From: Lederbergia citri
Lineage (GTDB): Bacteria > Bacillota > Bacilli > Bacillales > Bacillaceae_C
Assembly (NCBI RefSeq): GCF_018343625.1
Contig: NZ_JAGYPG010000001.1
Coordinates: forward strand, 1,437,411-1,501,410
Length of the DNA stretch: 64,000 bases
Direction of reading: 5' to 3'
The notes under the pieces are model-generated. The model was not told the origin of the DNA. It was given only the letters and a program-made list of their open reading frames with translations, and made no database searches. The position numbers and the translations under genes were made by a program. Shown piece after piece: positions 18,740 to 27,039 of the stretch (positions are counted from its first letter, which is position 1; each line of letters starts with the position of its first letter).

Positions 18740-18892
18740 CTCCAAGCTTGGGGAATCCTTTCTTAATTTCCATACAATTGTGATTGAAATCAAGAATTAC
18801 CTAAAGGATTATGGGGTCAAAATACATTTCTACAAATTTTCGTAAGCGATTGGAAACAATATCATACGCTGACTTAAAATCATACTATTGTA

Positions 18893-19201
18893 TCCTTTGT
18901 TCCAGATACTGATTTACTTACGAAAGTCACTATTTATAATTTTCTTAACAAATATAATGAATAATCCCAGAAGCTTTTTACACTTGAGAATACCATTATA
19001 GACTCAACAGATTCACATTTGAATGTTGATACACTTGAAGCGAAAATAGATGGGATTTGTTTTTCTTGTTGCTAGACGACTGAAGAAAACAATTCAGAAA
19101 TAAATAAAATAGACTTTGACATTGGAGAGACATCTGGAGTTTTGAATGCAATAACATCCCCCATTTTACAATATTTAACAAACCGAAACGAGGTGTATTT
19201 A
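18893..19201 (+). pseudogene. Decayed open frame upstream of and in phase with the next ATP-grasp gene
   Basis: The frame reads IVSFVPDTDLLTKVTIYNFL, then a stop near 18961, then TLENTIIDSTDSHLNVDTLE, a second stop near 19074, then EENNSEINKIDFDIGETSG, and runs on in phase into the gene starting at 19202. It is acidic and has at least two stops. It may be the remains of a separate gene or of an N-terminal domain. The parent family is not recognised. Confidence 0.35.
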
Positions 19202-19975
19202 ATGAACATTGATCTAGGAAAATGGCAACAATATTTACTATTGAAGCAAAATCCCGTAACAGCAAATAGTATTCCAAAAACGAAAAAATACAGCATTGAA
19301 AATCTATTAGATCTCCTCAGTCGTTTTGATAATGTCTATGTTAAACACGATTCATCTGGACAAGGAAGAGGGGTTTTCAAAGCTTATGTAGAAAAAAATG
19401 GAAAATATTGTTTTAGTGGCTTTTCAATCTCAGGAAAGCCAATCAAACAATGTGTTGATAGAATTAAGGATTTTCACAGAATCTTGCGCCCGTACGAGAA
19501 ATTCGGGAGGTTAGGGAAATATATTATTCAGGAAGGCATTCAAAGTGTTACTCGTAATGGACTGCCGTTTGGCATTCGGGTTCATGTACAAAAACATAAA
19601 GGAAAATGGCTAGTTAGTGGGATGATTGCAAAGATTGGAACGCGAGCAACCATCCATAGTGGTATTCTTAATTTCTCAAGAGGTGCTAAAGTCATTTCGA
19701 TTGATGAACTTTTGTCAATACATTTAAAACTGGAAGATATTAAGAAGAAAAAAGTAATTGCTGATTTAGAGAAGCTTTCTATCTCGGCAGCTAAAATGAT
19801 GGACTTACATTCTCCTGACAAGGAGTACGGCATTGACTTTGGCATAAATCCAAAAGGAAAACCATTCTTATATGAAGTGAATAGAAATCCAGGAGTTGCA
19901 GCATTTGCGGAGATTGAAAATAAAGTTCTCTTGAAACGAATTATGAAAATTCGAAGATTAGAAAAGAAGGGCTGA
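19202..19975 (+). CDS. YheC/YheD-type ATP-grasp protein, short form (tandem copy 1)
   Basis: 257 residues from the ATG at 19202, preceded by GAGGTG 6 nt upstream. It lacks the extra N-terminal domain of long family members and is essentially an ATP-grasp module: NVYVKHDSSGQGRGVFKAY, YIIQEGIQSVTRNGLPFGIR, VHVQKHKGKWLVSGMIAKIG and YGIDFGINPKGKPFLYEVN. The closest relative in the window is the gene at 20.7-21.5 kb, with the same length and the same ribosome-site context, so they arose by tandem duplication. The EVNRNPG motif replaces the EVNTTPG of its sister. Function is unknown; coat association is inferred from the family. Confidence 0.82.
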   Translation: MNIDLGKWQQYLLLKQNPVTANSIPKTKKYSIENLLDLLSRFDNVYVKHDSSGQGRGVFKAYVEKNGKYCFSGFSISGKPIKQCVDRIKDFHRILRPYEKFGRLGKYIIQEGIQSVTRNGLPFGIRVHVQKHKGKWLVSGMIAKIGTRATIHSGILNFSRGAKVISIDELLSIHLKLEDIKKKKVIADLEKLSISAAKMMDLHSPDKEYGIDFGINPKGKPFLYEVNRNPGVAAFAEIENKVLLKRIMKIRRLEKKG

Positions 19976-19983
19976 TTTGCAGA

Positions 19984-20200
19984 AAGGGACCATCACTTGT
20001 TAATTTAAAATGCTCCATCAGAACTAAAAAAAAACCATGTCAGATATGACTGTTACAATAACGAATAATCGTGCAAGAATACTGGAAATTCATCGAGTAT
20101 TACCGAGACCTTTTTTATATACCTGTCGTTACGATAACGGAGACGTGCGGTAAAACAACAATGAAATGATTGATTTTGCGAAGAGTTTAATTTTAACAAG
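19984..20200 (+). pseudogene. Mur ligase remnant with internal deletion
   Basis: Translated pieces match the MurF-like protein at 22.1-23.5 kb: GPSLVNLK (compare APSLVIS), SELKKK, then YWKFIEYYRDLFYIPVVTIT and ETCGKTTMK (the P-loop with the first Gly changed to Glu), then directly MIDFAKS, which is the C-terminal end of the intact protein. Some 300 residues between P-loop and C-terminus are missing, and stops interrupt the frame. It is non-functional. Confidence 0.7.
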
Positions 20201-20510
20201 ATAGTTCTATTCAGCTTCTAAAGGCTATAGTTTGTCTATATAGACCTAACCCGATTTCATTTTCTTCAACGTATTTTGCAAGTAACCTTCTTTTTTTGAA
20301 ATCCGAATGGAATAGTCGGTGTTTTGTCTATTAATTTACTTTCATTAGGATGGACTATAAGTTCATGTATTTTGGTTGCTAGTGGATACTACTTTAAAAA
20401 TATGGCTCAAATGTTCACCTCAAAAGTTCCAATTATCCATAATATGTTTGACCCGAAGATAGGTATAAACGATTCTTTCACTTCGTAATCCCAATTACGA
20501 AAGGAGAATC
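20199..20510 (-). pseudogene. Decayed copy of the 5' end of the long YheC/D gene
   Basis: About 310 nt align with 18050-18360: TTCAGCTTCTAAAGG, then CCCGATTTCATTTTCTT, TTTTGTCTATTAATTTACTT and AAGATAGGTATAAACG occur in the same order in both. The copy covers the N-terminal domain and upstream region of the gene on the minus strand and has lost its reading frame. It abuts the Mur ligase remnant, making a mosaic of two decayed genes in opposite orientations. Confidence 0.7.
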
Positions 20511-20583
20511 CGAGCCATTTGATCTCAGAAATATGATTAGTGAGTACAATTTGCTTTTGAAACTGTAAATAAAAGTCATGGAA

Positions 20584-20613
20584 CTCCCGGCACTCAATGC
20601 CGAGGGTTTTTTT
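20584..20613 (+). terminator. Rho-independent terminator
   Basis: CTCCCGGCA (20584-20592) pairs with TGCCGAGGG (20598-20606) with a central mismatch, followed by seven T. It precedes the second tandem ATP-grasp gene and ends whatever reads in from the remnants. Confidence 0.65.
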
Positions 20614-20722
20614 AACGTCAGTTTAAATTACCGTATTATCCAAGAAGAATTTTATCTGCGGAATATAATAAATTACGAACAAAGGAGGCAGCGACTTGAC
20701 GGCCAGTAAAGAGGTGTATTTC

Positions 20723-21496
20723 ATGAGCAATAATCTAGGAAAATGGGAGCAAAAATTATTACTGTCACAAAATTCCATAACAGCTAATAGTATTCCGGAA
20801 ACAATCAAATACAGCCCTGAAAACCTATTAGATTTTTTAAATCGTTATGATGATGTTTATATTAAACACAACAATTCCGGACAAGGAAGAGGAATTTTTA
20901 AAGTTTACAAGAGAAAAGACGGACGATATTGTTTTAACGGTTTTTCCTTTCAAGGTAAATCTATCAATACTTGTGTAGCAGCTATTGAAGATGTTCACCA
21001 AGTCTTGCATCCATATAAGAATCTTGGGAGACTTGAAAACTATATTATTCAGGAAGGCATCCAAAGTTTTACTCTTAATGGACTGCCGTTGGGCATTCGG
21101 GTTCATGTTCAAAATCTTAAAGGAAAATGGCTAGTAGGCGGGATGTATGCAAAGATTGGGTCGCCAGCAACAATCGAGAGTGGCATTCTTAATTTCACTC
21201 GAGGTGCTGAAGTCATATCAATGGATGAATTGTTGTCAGAACATTTGAAAATGAATGATGCAAGGAAGACGGAAGTGATAAAAAATTTACAAAAAGTTGC
21301 AATCTCAGCAGCTATAGTGATAGCACGACAGTTCCCTAATAGGGAATATGGCATTGACTTTGGATTGGATCCCAAAGGAAAACCCGTGTTATATGAAGTG
21401 AATACAACTCCGGGAATCAACGGATTTGCCCTAATTGAAAATAAAGCACCATGGAAACGAATTATTGAAATTCGGAAATTACAAAAAAAGACATGA
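20723..21496 (+). CDS. YheC/YheD-type ATP-grasp protein, short form (tandem copy 2)
   Basis: 257 residues from the ATG at 20723; GAGGTGTATTTC before the ATG is nearly identical to the context of the 19.2 kb copy. ATP-grasp motifs are DVYIKHNNSGQGRGIFKVY, YIIQEGIQSFTLNGLPLGIR, VHVQNLKGKWLVGGMYAKIG and YGIDFGLDPKGKPVLYEVN followed by TTPG. The protein is basic at its C-terminus (RKLQKKT). It forms a tandem array with the gene at 19.2 kb and the deleted third copy at 21.8 kb. As with other YheC/D members, a ligase-type chemistry is expected from the fold but no substrate is known. Confidence 0.82.
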   Translation: MSNNLGKWEQKLLLSQNSITANSIPETIKYSPENLLDFLNRYDDVYIKHNNSGQGRGIFKVYKRKDGRYCFNGFSFQGKSINTCVAAIEDVHQVLHPYKNLGRLENYIIQEGIQSFTLNGLPLGIRVHVQNLKGKWLVGGMYAKIGSPATIESGILNFTRGAEVISMDELLSEHLKMNDARKTEVIKNLQKVAISAAIVIARQFPNREYGIDFGLDPKGKPVLYEVNTTPGINGFALIENKAPWKRIIEIRKLQKKT

Positions 21497-21689
21497 ATGT
21501 TTTGTAACGGTTTAGTAAAGTCTCTACTTGTTAGACAAATGGAGATTTCTTCAAAGTAAATTAATAGTAGTTCAGCGCACTGAAAAGTAAGAAAAGCAAT
21601 TATTATAATCCGAGATTTGCCTAAGCAATGTATGTCTATAAGCCTATGTATAGAATAAACCTTTTAGAGAGGACACGGAGATTATGCGT

Positions 21690-21722
21690 TGGGCTCAGCA
21701 ACTATGCTGAGAGTTTTTATCA
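21690..21722 (+). terminator. Hairpin with T-run
   Basis: CTCAGCA pairs with TGCTGAG across a short loop, followed by TTTTT. It lies in the otherwise featureless 331 nt between the second and third tandem ATP-grasp copies. Confidence 0.5.
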
Positions 21723-21827
21723 ATCCTTATCAACTCTATTTGCCAAGTAATCCAAGAAATTTTTCCTTAAGCGAATAGCTTATTATACGATAGCGTTTGA
21801 TAACTTACACTAAAAAGAGGTGTTTTC

Positions 21828-22052
21828 TTGAGCTCTTCACTTGGAAAATGGGAACAAAGCAAACTACTATCACAACATCCTCTTACCGCAAATAAAATTC
21901 CCGAAACATGTATCGAAGTGAACACAACACCAGGCATAGGTACTTTCGCAGGCATTGCAAATAATACTATTTGGAGAAGAATTGTGGAAATCGCAAAATG
22001 CAGAATGAAAGCAATGTGTAATAAAATAATTCCTCAATACCCATACAGTTGA
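21828..22052 (+). pseudogene. YheC/D-type ATP-grasp copy with in-frame central deletion (tandem copy 3)
   Basis: 74 codons from a TTG preceded by GAGGTG. The first 27 residues (SLGKWEQSKLLSQHPLTANK) match the N-terminus of the 20.7 kb gene. After PETC the frame jumps directly to IEVNTTPGIGTFAGIANN, the C-terminal metal-binding segment. Nearly 200 residues containing the whole nucleotide-binding core are missing, yet the frame is intact. It may still be translated as a small peptide, but it cannot be an ATP-grasp enzyme. Confidence 0.75.
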
Positions 22053-22095
22053 AGACAGGTTCTCATAGTTTATTTTGAGGAGAGGAGGATTTTGT

Positions 22096-23484
22096 TTGCA
22101 ATCTCTACTAGTTAAAGATATTCGAAGATTACTTGAAGGTGAATTAATAAGCGGAACAGAGGACTGGAGGGTAAGGGATGCTATATATTATAACCGCCAC
22201 GATCTAACTAGGCGGCATACACTTATGTTTCTTAATAGAAACGATCATGTGAATTGGGATGAAATAAATAGTAAAGCTCCATCCTTAGTTATTTCTGACA
22301 AGAGCACTTCGGAATTAAAAAATGCGTTGCCAGGGACAACTGTAATAAGAGTTAGAAGTCTTATCCAATCATACTGGAAATTTCTTGATTATTACCGTAA
22401 CCTTTTTAATCTGCCTGTTATCACCATTACGGGGACATGTGGTAAAACAACAACGAAAGACATGATAAAACATATTTTAAGTAAAAAACTAAATGTCCAG
22501 GCATCCGAAAGCAGTAAAAATGAACCTCGTCGTTCACTCCCGTATTTAATGGGTATCAATAATAATACAGATGCGGCAGTTTTTGAACATGGACTTGGAA
22601 ATTCCGGAAATATAAAACATCAATGTATGATTTACCAACCAACTATTGGAATCATTACAACCATTGGAGTTCACCATTTAGATGGAACCAAAAATTTAGA
22701 TGGTTATATTAGAGCGAAAGCAGAAATTGTAGAAGGTGTCAGAAAGGGCGGTACATTAATATTAAACGCCGATGATGAAAACATCAAAAAAATATCATTG
22801 CAATCCTTTCATGGTAAAATACTTTATTTTGGGTGCAGTGCAAAATCGGAATTTCGTGCATCCAGCATTAAATTTGGACATAATGGAATGAATTTTATTC
22901 TTCATCACTCTAACAAATCTTATGAAGCTTTTGTGCCTGGGTACGGAGAACATCAAGTATATAATGCTCTTGCAGCACTCGCTGCCACAACTGAGGTTGG
23001 GATGAATCTTGAAGAAGCAATCCCACGTTTAGCATCGTTTAAAAATATGGCAAGACACCTAGAGTTCTCAAAAGGAATTGGTGGATGTACTATTATTGAT
23101 GATACTTGGACAATTAATCCCACTTCTGTTGAGGCAGCCTTAAACGTTCTTGACGAAATTGGTAAAGGTAAAAATGTTATTGTACTCTTAGGTGATATTA
23201 ATAGATTAGGAAATTATGAAAAAAAATATCACCGTGAAATTGGAAGTAATATAGCAAAAAGAAATGTTCACACTCTAATTACAATTGGGAAAAAGGCCGA
23301 AGAAATTGCTAAGCAAGCCATTCGAGATAACACTAAAGCGAATGTCCATATATTTAATGATATTAGAGGCGTTTCAGAAGTAGTAATCCCCTTGCTAAAT
23401 CGTAATGCTGTCGTCCTTATTAAAGGCCCCATGTCGAGCAGATCAATGATTGATTTTGCGAATAGTATTAAAGGTAATAATTAA
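22096..23484 (+). CDS. MurF-like Mur ligase family protein
   Basis: 462 residues from the TTG at 22096, which has a perfect AGGAGG 7 nt upstream and aligns with the start of the 14.2 kb paralogue. The domains are an N-terminal substrate-type domain (DIRRLLEGELISG), a central P-loop ITGTCGKTTTKDMIKHIL near residue 116, and a C-terminal GEHQVYNALAALAA with IDDTWTINPTSVEAAL. The P-loop contains a Cys, as does the enzyme at 50.7-52.1 kb, while the 14.2 kb copy has Ser. It lies downstream of the tandem short ATP-grasp genes in the same direction, repeating the ATP-grasp/Mur-ligase association. An amino-acid ligation is inferred; the substrate is unknown. Confidence 0.85.
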   Translation: MQSLLVKDIRRLLEGELISGTEDWRVRDAIYYNRHDLTRRHTLMFLNRNDHVNWDEINSKAPSLVISDKSTSELKNALPGTTVIRVRSLIQSYWKFLDYYRNLFNLPVITITGTCGKTTTKDMIKHILSKKLNVQASESSKNEPRRSLPYLMGINNNTDAAVFEHGLGNSGNIKHQCMIYQPTIGIITTIGVHHLDGTKNLDGYIRAKAEIVEGVRKGGTLILNADDENIKKISLQSFHGKILYFGCSAKSEFRASSIKFGHNGMNFILHHSNKSYEAFVPGYGEHQVYNALAALAATTEVGMNLEEAIPRLASFKNMARHLEFSKGIGGCTIIDDTWTINPTSVEAALNVLDEIGKGKNVIVLLGDINRLGNYEKKYHREIGSNIAKRNVHTLITIGKKAEEIAKQAIRDNTKANVHIFNDIRGVSEVVIPLLNRNAVVLIKGPMSSRSMIDFANSIKGNN

Positions 23485-23486
23485 TT

Positions 23487-23532
23487 AAAGAAGCATTTGT
23501 TGTTCGTTTACAACAACAAATGCTTCTTTGTT
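23487..23532. terminator. Strong bidirectional terminator
   Basis: A 17-bp stem: AAAGAAGCATTTGTTGT (23487-23503) pairs with its complement (23513-23529). It closes the Mur ligase unit. Confidence 0.85.
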
Positions 23533-23606
23533 TGGTTGGCTCTATTAGTGATATACATCTCCGCTACAATCACCGTATAGGTAGTCAACCATTTTCTTTA
23601 TCAAAA

Positions 23607-25112
23607 TTAAAGCGCACGACGTGCTGTTACGTAATTTTTAACAGACCATGTAGAACTTAAACTATCTTTTACAACTTGTCCATTCGTTGATAACATAATA
23701 TATTGGTTGCTACCAATATAAATTCCAGATTGAGTTATTTTGGTACCCTTATTATTTGTTGAGAAGTAAATAAGGTCTCCCTTTTGTAGATTAGATTTTA
23801 AGACTTTTTTACCTTCTAGCGCTTGTTGAGCAGTCATTTTACTTTTTAAATCAATACCGTGTTGTTTAAATACATAGTACGTAAAACCGCCACCAGTAAA
23901 TGTAAGATTGCTTTCGTTGTAAGTATAGCCAAATTTAGCTTTTCCCATAAGATTGGAAGCAAAATTTACAATTGCATCTGCTTTTGTTGTATTTTCATTT
24001 GCTTTTGGAGTATTTTGATCAGCTTTTGGTGTACTTTCATTTACTTTTGGTGTACTCTCATTTGCTTTTGGAGTACTTTCATTCGATTTTGGCGTACCTT
24101 GATCTGCTTTTGAAGTACTTTCATTTACTTTTGGCGTACTCTCACTGGCTTTTGGAGTACTTACATTTGTTGTTATATCTTTTACTGCTTTTTCGGTGAA
24201 CACGCGTTTTGCAGTAATATAATTCTGCTTATAGTAATCTACAAATAACACTCTCGTTTGAATCTTGGAAGAGCTTGGAATAATAATTCTATGATCACCT
24301 GCGTAAATCGCAACCATACTTGGATTATTGGATCCAAAGAAAATTAAATCGCCTTTCTTTAGATTTGCTTTAGATACGGTCGTTCCTTTATTCATTAGTT
24401 GTTTAATGTCTGTTGTTCCAAGATTTACACCATTATTCTTATATACATAGTTTACAAACCCTGGACCATTAAATTTCATGGACTGCTCATTGTTCGTACT
24501 GCTCATCGTTACTTTATTCATTAAACCATAAGCTTGTGAGACAATATTATCTCCTTTAGTTGCTGGATTGGCTGGTAATAAGCTAGGCAATACTCTTCTA
24601 GCTGTAAGATAACTCTCTGTATAATATGGCTTACTGTTCATATCTGAGATGACAATGTTTTGTTTTGAATCCGCCATATGAATAATTTTATTATCGCCTA
24701 TATACATACCTACATGATCTGGTAAAGTACCTGTCTTCTTATTACTTCTAAATAAAACAAGATCTCCTTTTTGCAATTCGCTTCTTGGAACGTAATAACC
24801 TTGTTCCATCATATAATCTTCATTATATGTAGCAAGGTCTACACCATTTTGTTTAAACACATAATCTATGAATGTTGCGCATGAGAATTTATAAGGGTAA
24901 GTAGATTTATATTCTTTCGTACTGTAAGTAGCTTTTCCTATTAAACTTTTTGCTGTCTTAATTAATTGATCTGCTTTTGCATTAACTGCCACTTGATTAT
25001 TATAAGGGTTTAAAGTAGCAGCTGAAACTGTAGTTGGCTGAATTGTAGGTACAGCCATTGTACTGAGTCCTAATGTTAGTGTTAGAGTAGTTGAAATTAA
25101 TACCTTTTTCAT
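23607..25112 (-). CDS. Secreted triple NlpC/P60-domain protein, PgdS-like
   Basis: 501 residues. A signal peptide (KKVLISTTLTLTLGLS, likely cleaved after VSA near residue 31) is followed by three NlpC/P60 domains at about 45-175, 185-310 and 380-500. Domain 1 keeps the catalytic Cys (FSCATFIDYVF) and His (DHVGMYIG). In domains 2 and 3 the Cys is Gly (FNGPGF, FTGGGF) and the His is lost, so they are probably binding modules. A linker of about a dozen STPKANE/STPKVNE-like repeats separates domains 2 and 3. B. subtilis PgdS, the gamma-DL-glutamyl hydrolase, also has three such domains with an active first one; LytE-like cell wall hydrolases are the alternative. AGGAGG precedes the ATG. Confidence 0.82.
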   Translation of the reverse strand: MKKVLISTTLTLTLGLSTMAVPTIQPTTVSAATLNPYNNQVAVNAKADQLIKTAKSLIGKATYSTKEYKSTYPYKFSCATFIDYVFKQNGVDLATYNEDYMMEQGYYVPRSELQKGDLVLFRSNKKTGTLPDHVGMYIGDNKIIHMADSKQNIVISDMNSKPYYTESYLTARRVLPSLLPANPATKGDNIVSQAYGLMNKVTMSSTNNEQSMKFNGPGFVNYVYKNNGVNLGTTDIKQLMNKGTTVSKANLKKGDLIFFGSNNPSMVAIYAGDHRIIIPSSSKIQTRVLFVDYYKQNYITAKRVFTEKAVKDITTNVSTPKASESTPKVNESTSKADQGTPKSNESTPKANESTPKVNESTPKADQNTPKANENTTKADAIVNFASNLMGKAKFGYTYNESNLTFTGGGFTYYVFKQHGIDLKSKMTAQQALEGKKVLKSNLQKGDLIYFSTNNKGTKITQSGIYIGSNQYIMLSTNGQVVKDSLSSTWSVKNYVTARRAL

Positions 25113-25565
25113 AGGTAACCTCCTGATGTTTTCTTTTTATCTCTTGCAAAATGAATTCTATCATAATGAACGATTACAACTAGTGGGAAAACCTTCCAAC
25201 CTTATGTGTGATAAGGCCTCAGCCCTTGTACCTATTGGTTTTTCTACTCATTTTTACAGTTTAGTAACAGCTGTCATCAAAAATTAATACTAGATAGACA
25301 ATATGTGTCAAAAACTTGACACTACTGAGTTTAATCTCATTTTTATATGTACCTAAAATATATTGTTATTTATGGAATGAAAAAAAATGGGGATTGAACT
25401 TTTGTTTCTTGGAGGTAACGTGGAATATAGTTTAATTGGTGAATATAGCCTTAAGCGCATCAGTCAAAAATTAGAGAAGGTATTTATTGGCTGAGGAACG
25501 GCAGAAGCTTGTCCAGAATTTAAAAATGTGGAAATCCCAAATGAAAAATACATGTATTAATAAAC
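25113..25565. other. Intergenic region without a convincing gene
   Basis: About 450 nt between the NlpC/P60 gene and gerE. A short frame at about 25421 (GTG after TTGGAGG, 24 codons) is too brief to support. The rest is AT-rich, and no clear promoter or RNA element was recognised. Confidence 0.3.
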
Positions 25566-25596
25566 AAAACCGGCTCCCTAATGGACAGCCGGTTTT
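25566..25596. terminator. gerE terminator
   Basis: AAAACCGGCT pairs with AGCCGGTTTT just downstream of the gerE stop codon. Confidence 0.75.
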
Positions 25597-25600
25597 GCTT

Positions 25601-25825
25601 TTATAACTTTAGTTCTCCCATGCGCAAGAGTTCCACGACAGCTTGGGATCGGCCCTTTACTCCGAGCTTTTGCATGGCGTTGGATATATGGTTTCGAACC
25701 GTTTTTTCACTGATAAATAGTTCTTTTGCTATTTCTTTAGTTGTTTTATCTTGAACTAACAGTTCGAAGACTTCTCTTTCTCTCTTTGTCAGCAGCGGTT
25801 TGTGTGTGAATTCATTCTCCTTCAA
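25601..25825 (-). CDS. gerE: GerE, LuxR-type regulator of late spore coat genes
   Basis: 74 residues, the exact size of B. subtilis GerE, consisting only of a LuxR-type helix-turn-helix: [20 protein letters not shown], then [20 protein letters not shown]. GerE acts in the mother cell late in sporulation and activates or represses coat genes transcribed by sigma-K RNA polymerase. The TTG start at 25825 has AAGGAGGG about 9 nt upstream. It stands directly between the coat-like island and sdhB. The ysmB and racE genes that I recall next to gerE in B. subtilis are not present; the PgdS-like gene occupies that side. Confidence 0.95.
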   Translation of the reverse strand: MKENEFTHKPLLTKREREVFELLVQDKTTKEIAKELFISEKTVRNHISNAMQKLGVKGRSQAVVELLRMGELKL

Positions 25826-25892
25826 CTATTGTAACCCTCCTTGCCTTCGCCAGCTTTAAACCGCGGGGATGGGTATTTTTTGATTGTCACCA

Positions 25893-25920
25893 TATCATAT
25901 GTGAAGGAAATATTGTGAGT
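25893..25920 (-). promoter_or_regulatory. Probable sigma-K promoter of gerE
   Basis: On the minus strand AC (25919-25920) is followed after 17 nt by CATATGATA (25893-25901), matching the sigma-K consensus AC-N16/17-CATANNNTA. gerE is a known sigma-K gene in B. subtilis. Confidence 0.6.
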
Positions 25921-26108
25921 GACATCATGAAGGCAAGAAATAGCGAAATAGGCGAAAAAAGCACCCATTTTTTTTACTTATATCAGTTTGGAACTACTTG
26001 TCGCATCATTGCCGATAGCTGTCTTACATGCTCTTCATAAATATCGCCTACTTCATATAATGCAAATGTCTAAAAGATGTGCAATCTTTTATATTTAGAA
26101 TAATTTTT

Positions 26109-26222
26109 TCAATAGTTTTTTAAAAATCTACTGTTGATTTTGTCACTGAATTGATTGGAGCAGAAACTGCAAGATTCCTTGTAAATAAAGCACAGGTACA
26201 TGCAGGAAAACCTTTGGCTTAA
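26109..26222 (+). pseudogene. Possible gene-end remnant
   Basis: A short frame without a start reads TVDFVTELIGAETARFLVNK and ends HAGKPLA before a stop. The composition looks protein-like and may be the tail of a lost gene between gerE and sdhB, where B. subtilis has ysmA. The similarity was not established. Confidence 0.25.
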
Positions 26223-26231
26223 ACAAATAAA

Positions 26232-26262
26232 CAGGGATTACCCTATAAAAGGATAATCCCTG
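26232..26262. terminator. sdh operon terminator
   Basis: CAGGGATTA pairs with TAATCCCTG immediately downstream of the sdhB stop codon. Confidence 0.8.
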
Positions 26263-26268
26263 CATTAA

Positions 26269-27039
26269 TTAATCTACCATATGGTCGCTTCCGAAGAAGT
26301 TTTTGAACATTTGAATGTTAGTAGCACGGTTCATAGCTGCAATCGATGTAGTCAAAGGAATCCCTTTTGGACATACTTCAACACAGTTTTGTGAGTTTCC
26401 ACATTGTGAAATTCCGCCTTCGTCCATTAATGCCTCTAAACGCTCATCCTTGTTCATTGCACCAGTTGGATGTGCATTATATAAACGAACGAGTGAAAGG
26501 AATGCTGGTCCAATAAAGTCAGTTTTGCTATTAACATTTGGACATGCCTCCAAGCAGACACCACAAGTCATGCATTTAGATAATTCATATGCCCACTGAC
26601 GTCTACGTTCTGGCATACGTGGTCCAGGACCAAGATCATATGTTCCATCAATCGGAATCCACGCTTTAATTTTCTTTAATGAATCAAACATCCTGCTTCT
26701 GTCAATAACAAGGTCACGTACTACCGGGAATGTGCTCATAGGTGCTAATCTAATTGGTTGTTCAAGCTTATCGACAAGCGCGGTACATGATTGTCGGGGC
26801 TGTCCATTAATCACCATAGAACAGGCTCCACACACCTCTTCCAAACAGTTCATATCCCAAGCAACAGGAGTTGTTTTATTGCCTTCAGCATTAACCGGAT
26901 TTCGACGTATCTCCATTAATGCTGAAATTACATTCATGTTTGGACGATAATCCAACACAAACTTTTCCTCGTAAGGTTGTGATTCAGGATTATCTTGACG
27001 AGTTATGATAAAGGTGACCTTTTTATTTTCACTCATCAT
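26269..27039 (-). CDS. sdhB: Succinate dehydrogenase iron-sulfur subunit
   Basis: 256 residues. It has the plant-ferredoxin-type 2Fe-2S cysteines (CLEEVCGACSMVINGQPRQSC) and the two clusters of C-terminal cysteines (CMTCGVCLEACP and CGNSQNCVEVCP) for the 4Fe-4S and 3Fe-4S centres. It passes electrons from the flavoprotein to the cytochrome b subunit and menaquinone in the TCA cycle and respiratory chain. The ATG overlaps the sdhA stop by one base (TAATG), so translation is coupled. It is last in the operon and closed by a terminator. Confidence 0.97.
   Translation of the reverse strand: MMSENKKVTFIITRQDNPESQPYEEKFVLDYRPNMNVISALMEIRRNPVNAEGNKTTPVAWDMNCLEEVCGACSMVINGQPRQSCTALVDKLEQPIRLAPMSTFPVVRDLVIDRSRMFDSLKKIKAWIPIDGTYDLGPGPRMPERRRQWAYELSKCMTCGVCLEACPNVNSKTDFIGPAFLSLVRLYNAHPTGAMNKDERLEALMDEGGISQCGNSQNCVEVCPKGIPLTTSIAAMNRATNIQMFKNFFGSDHMVD

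Noticed and set aside
23990..24180. Direct repeats that could be a CRISPR or tandem-repeat locus
   Set aside because: The repeat unit is in frame and encodes the STPKANE-like linker of the NlpC/P60 protein; there are no spacers.
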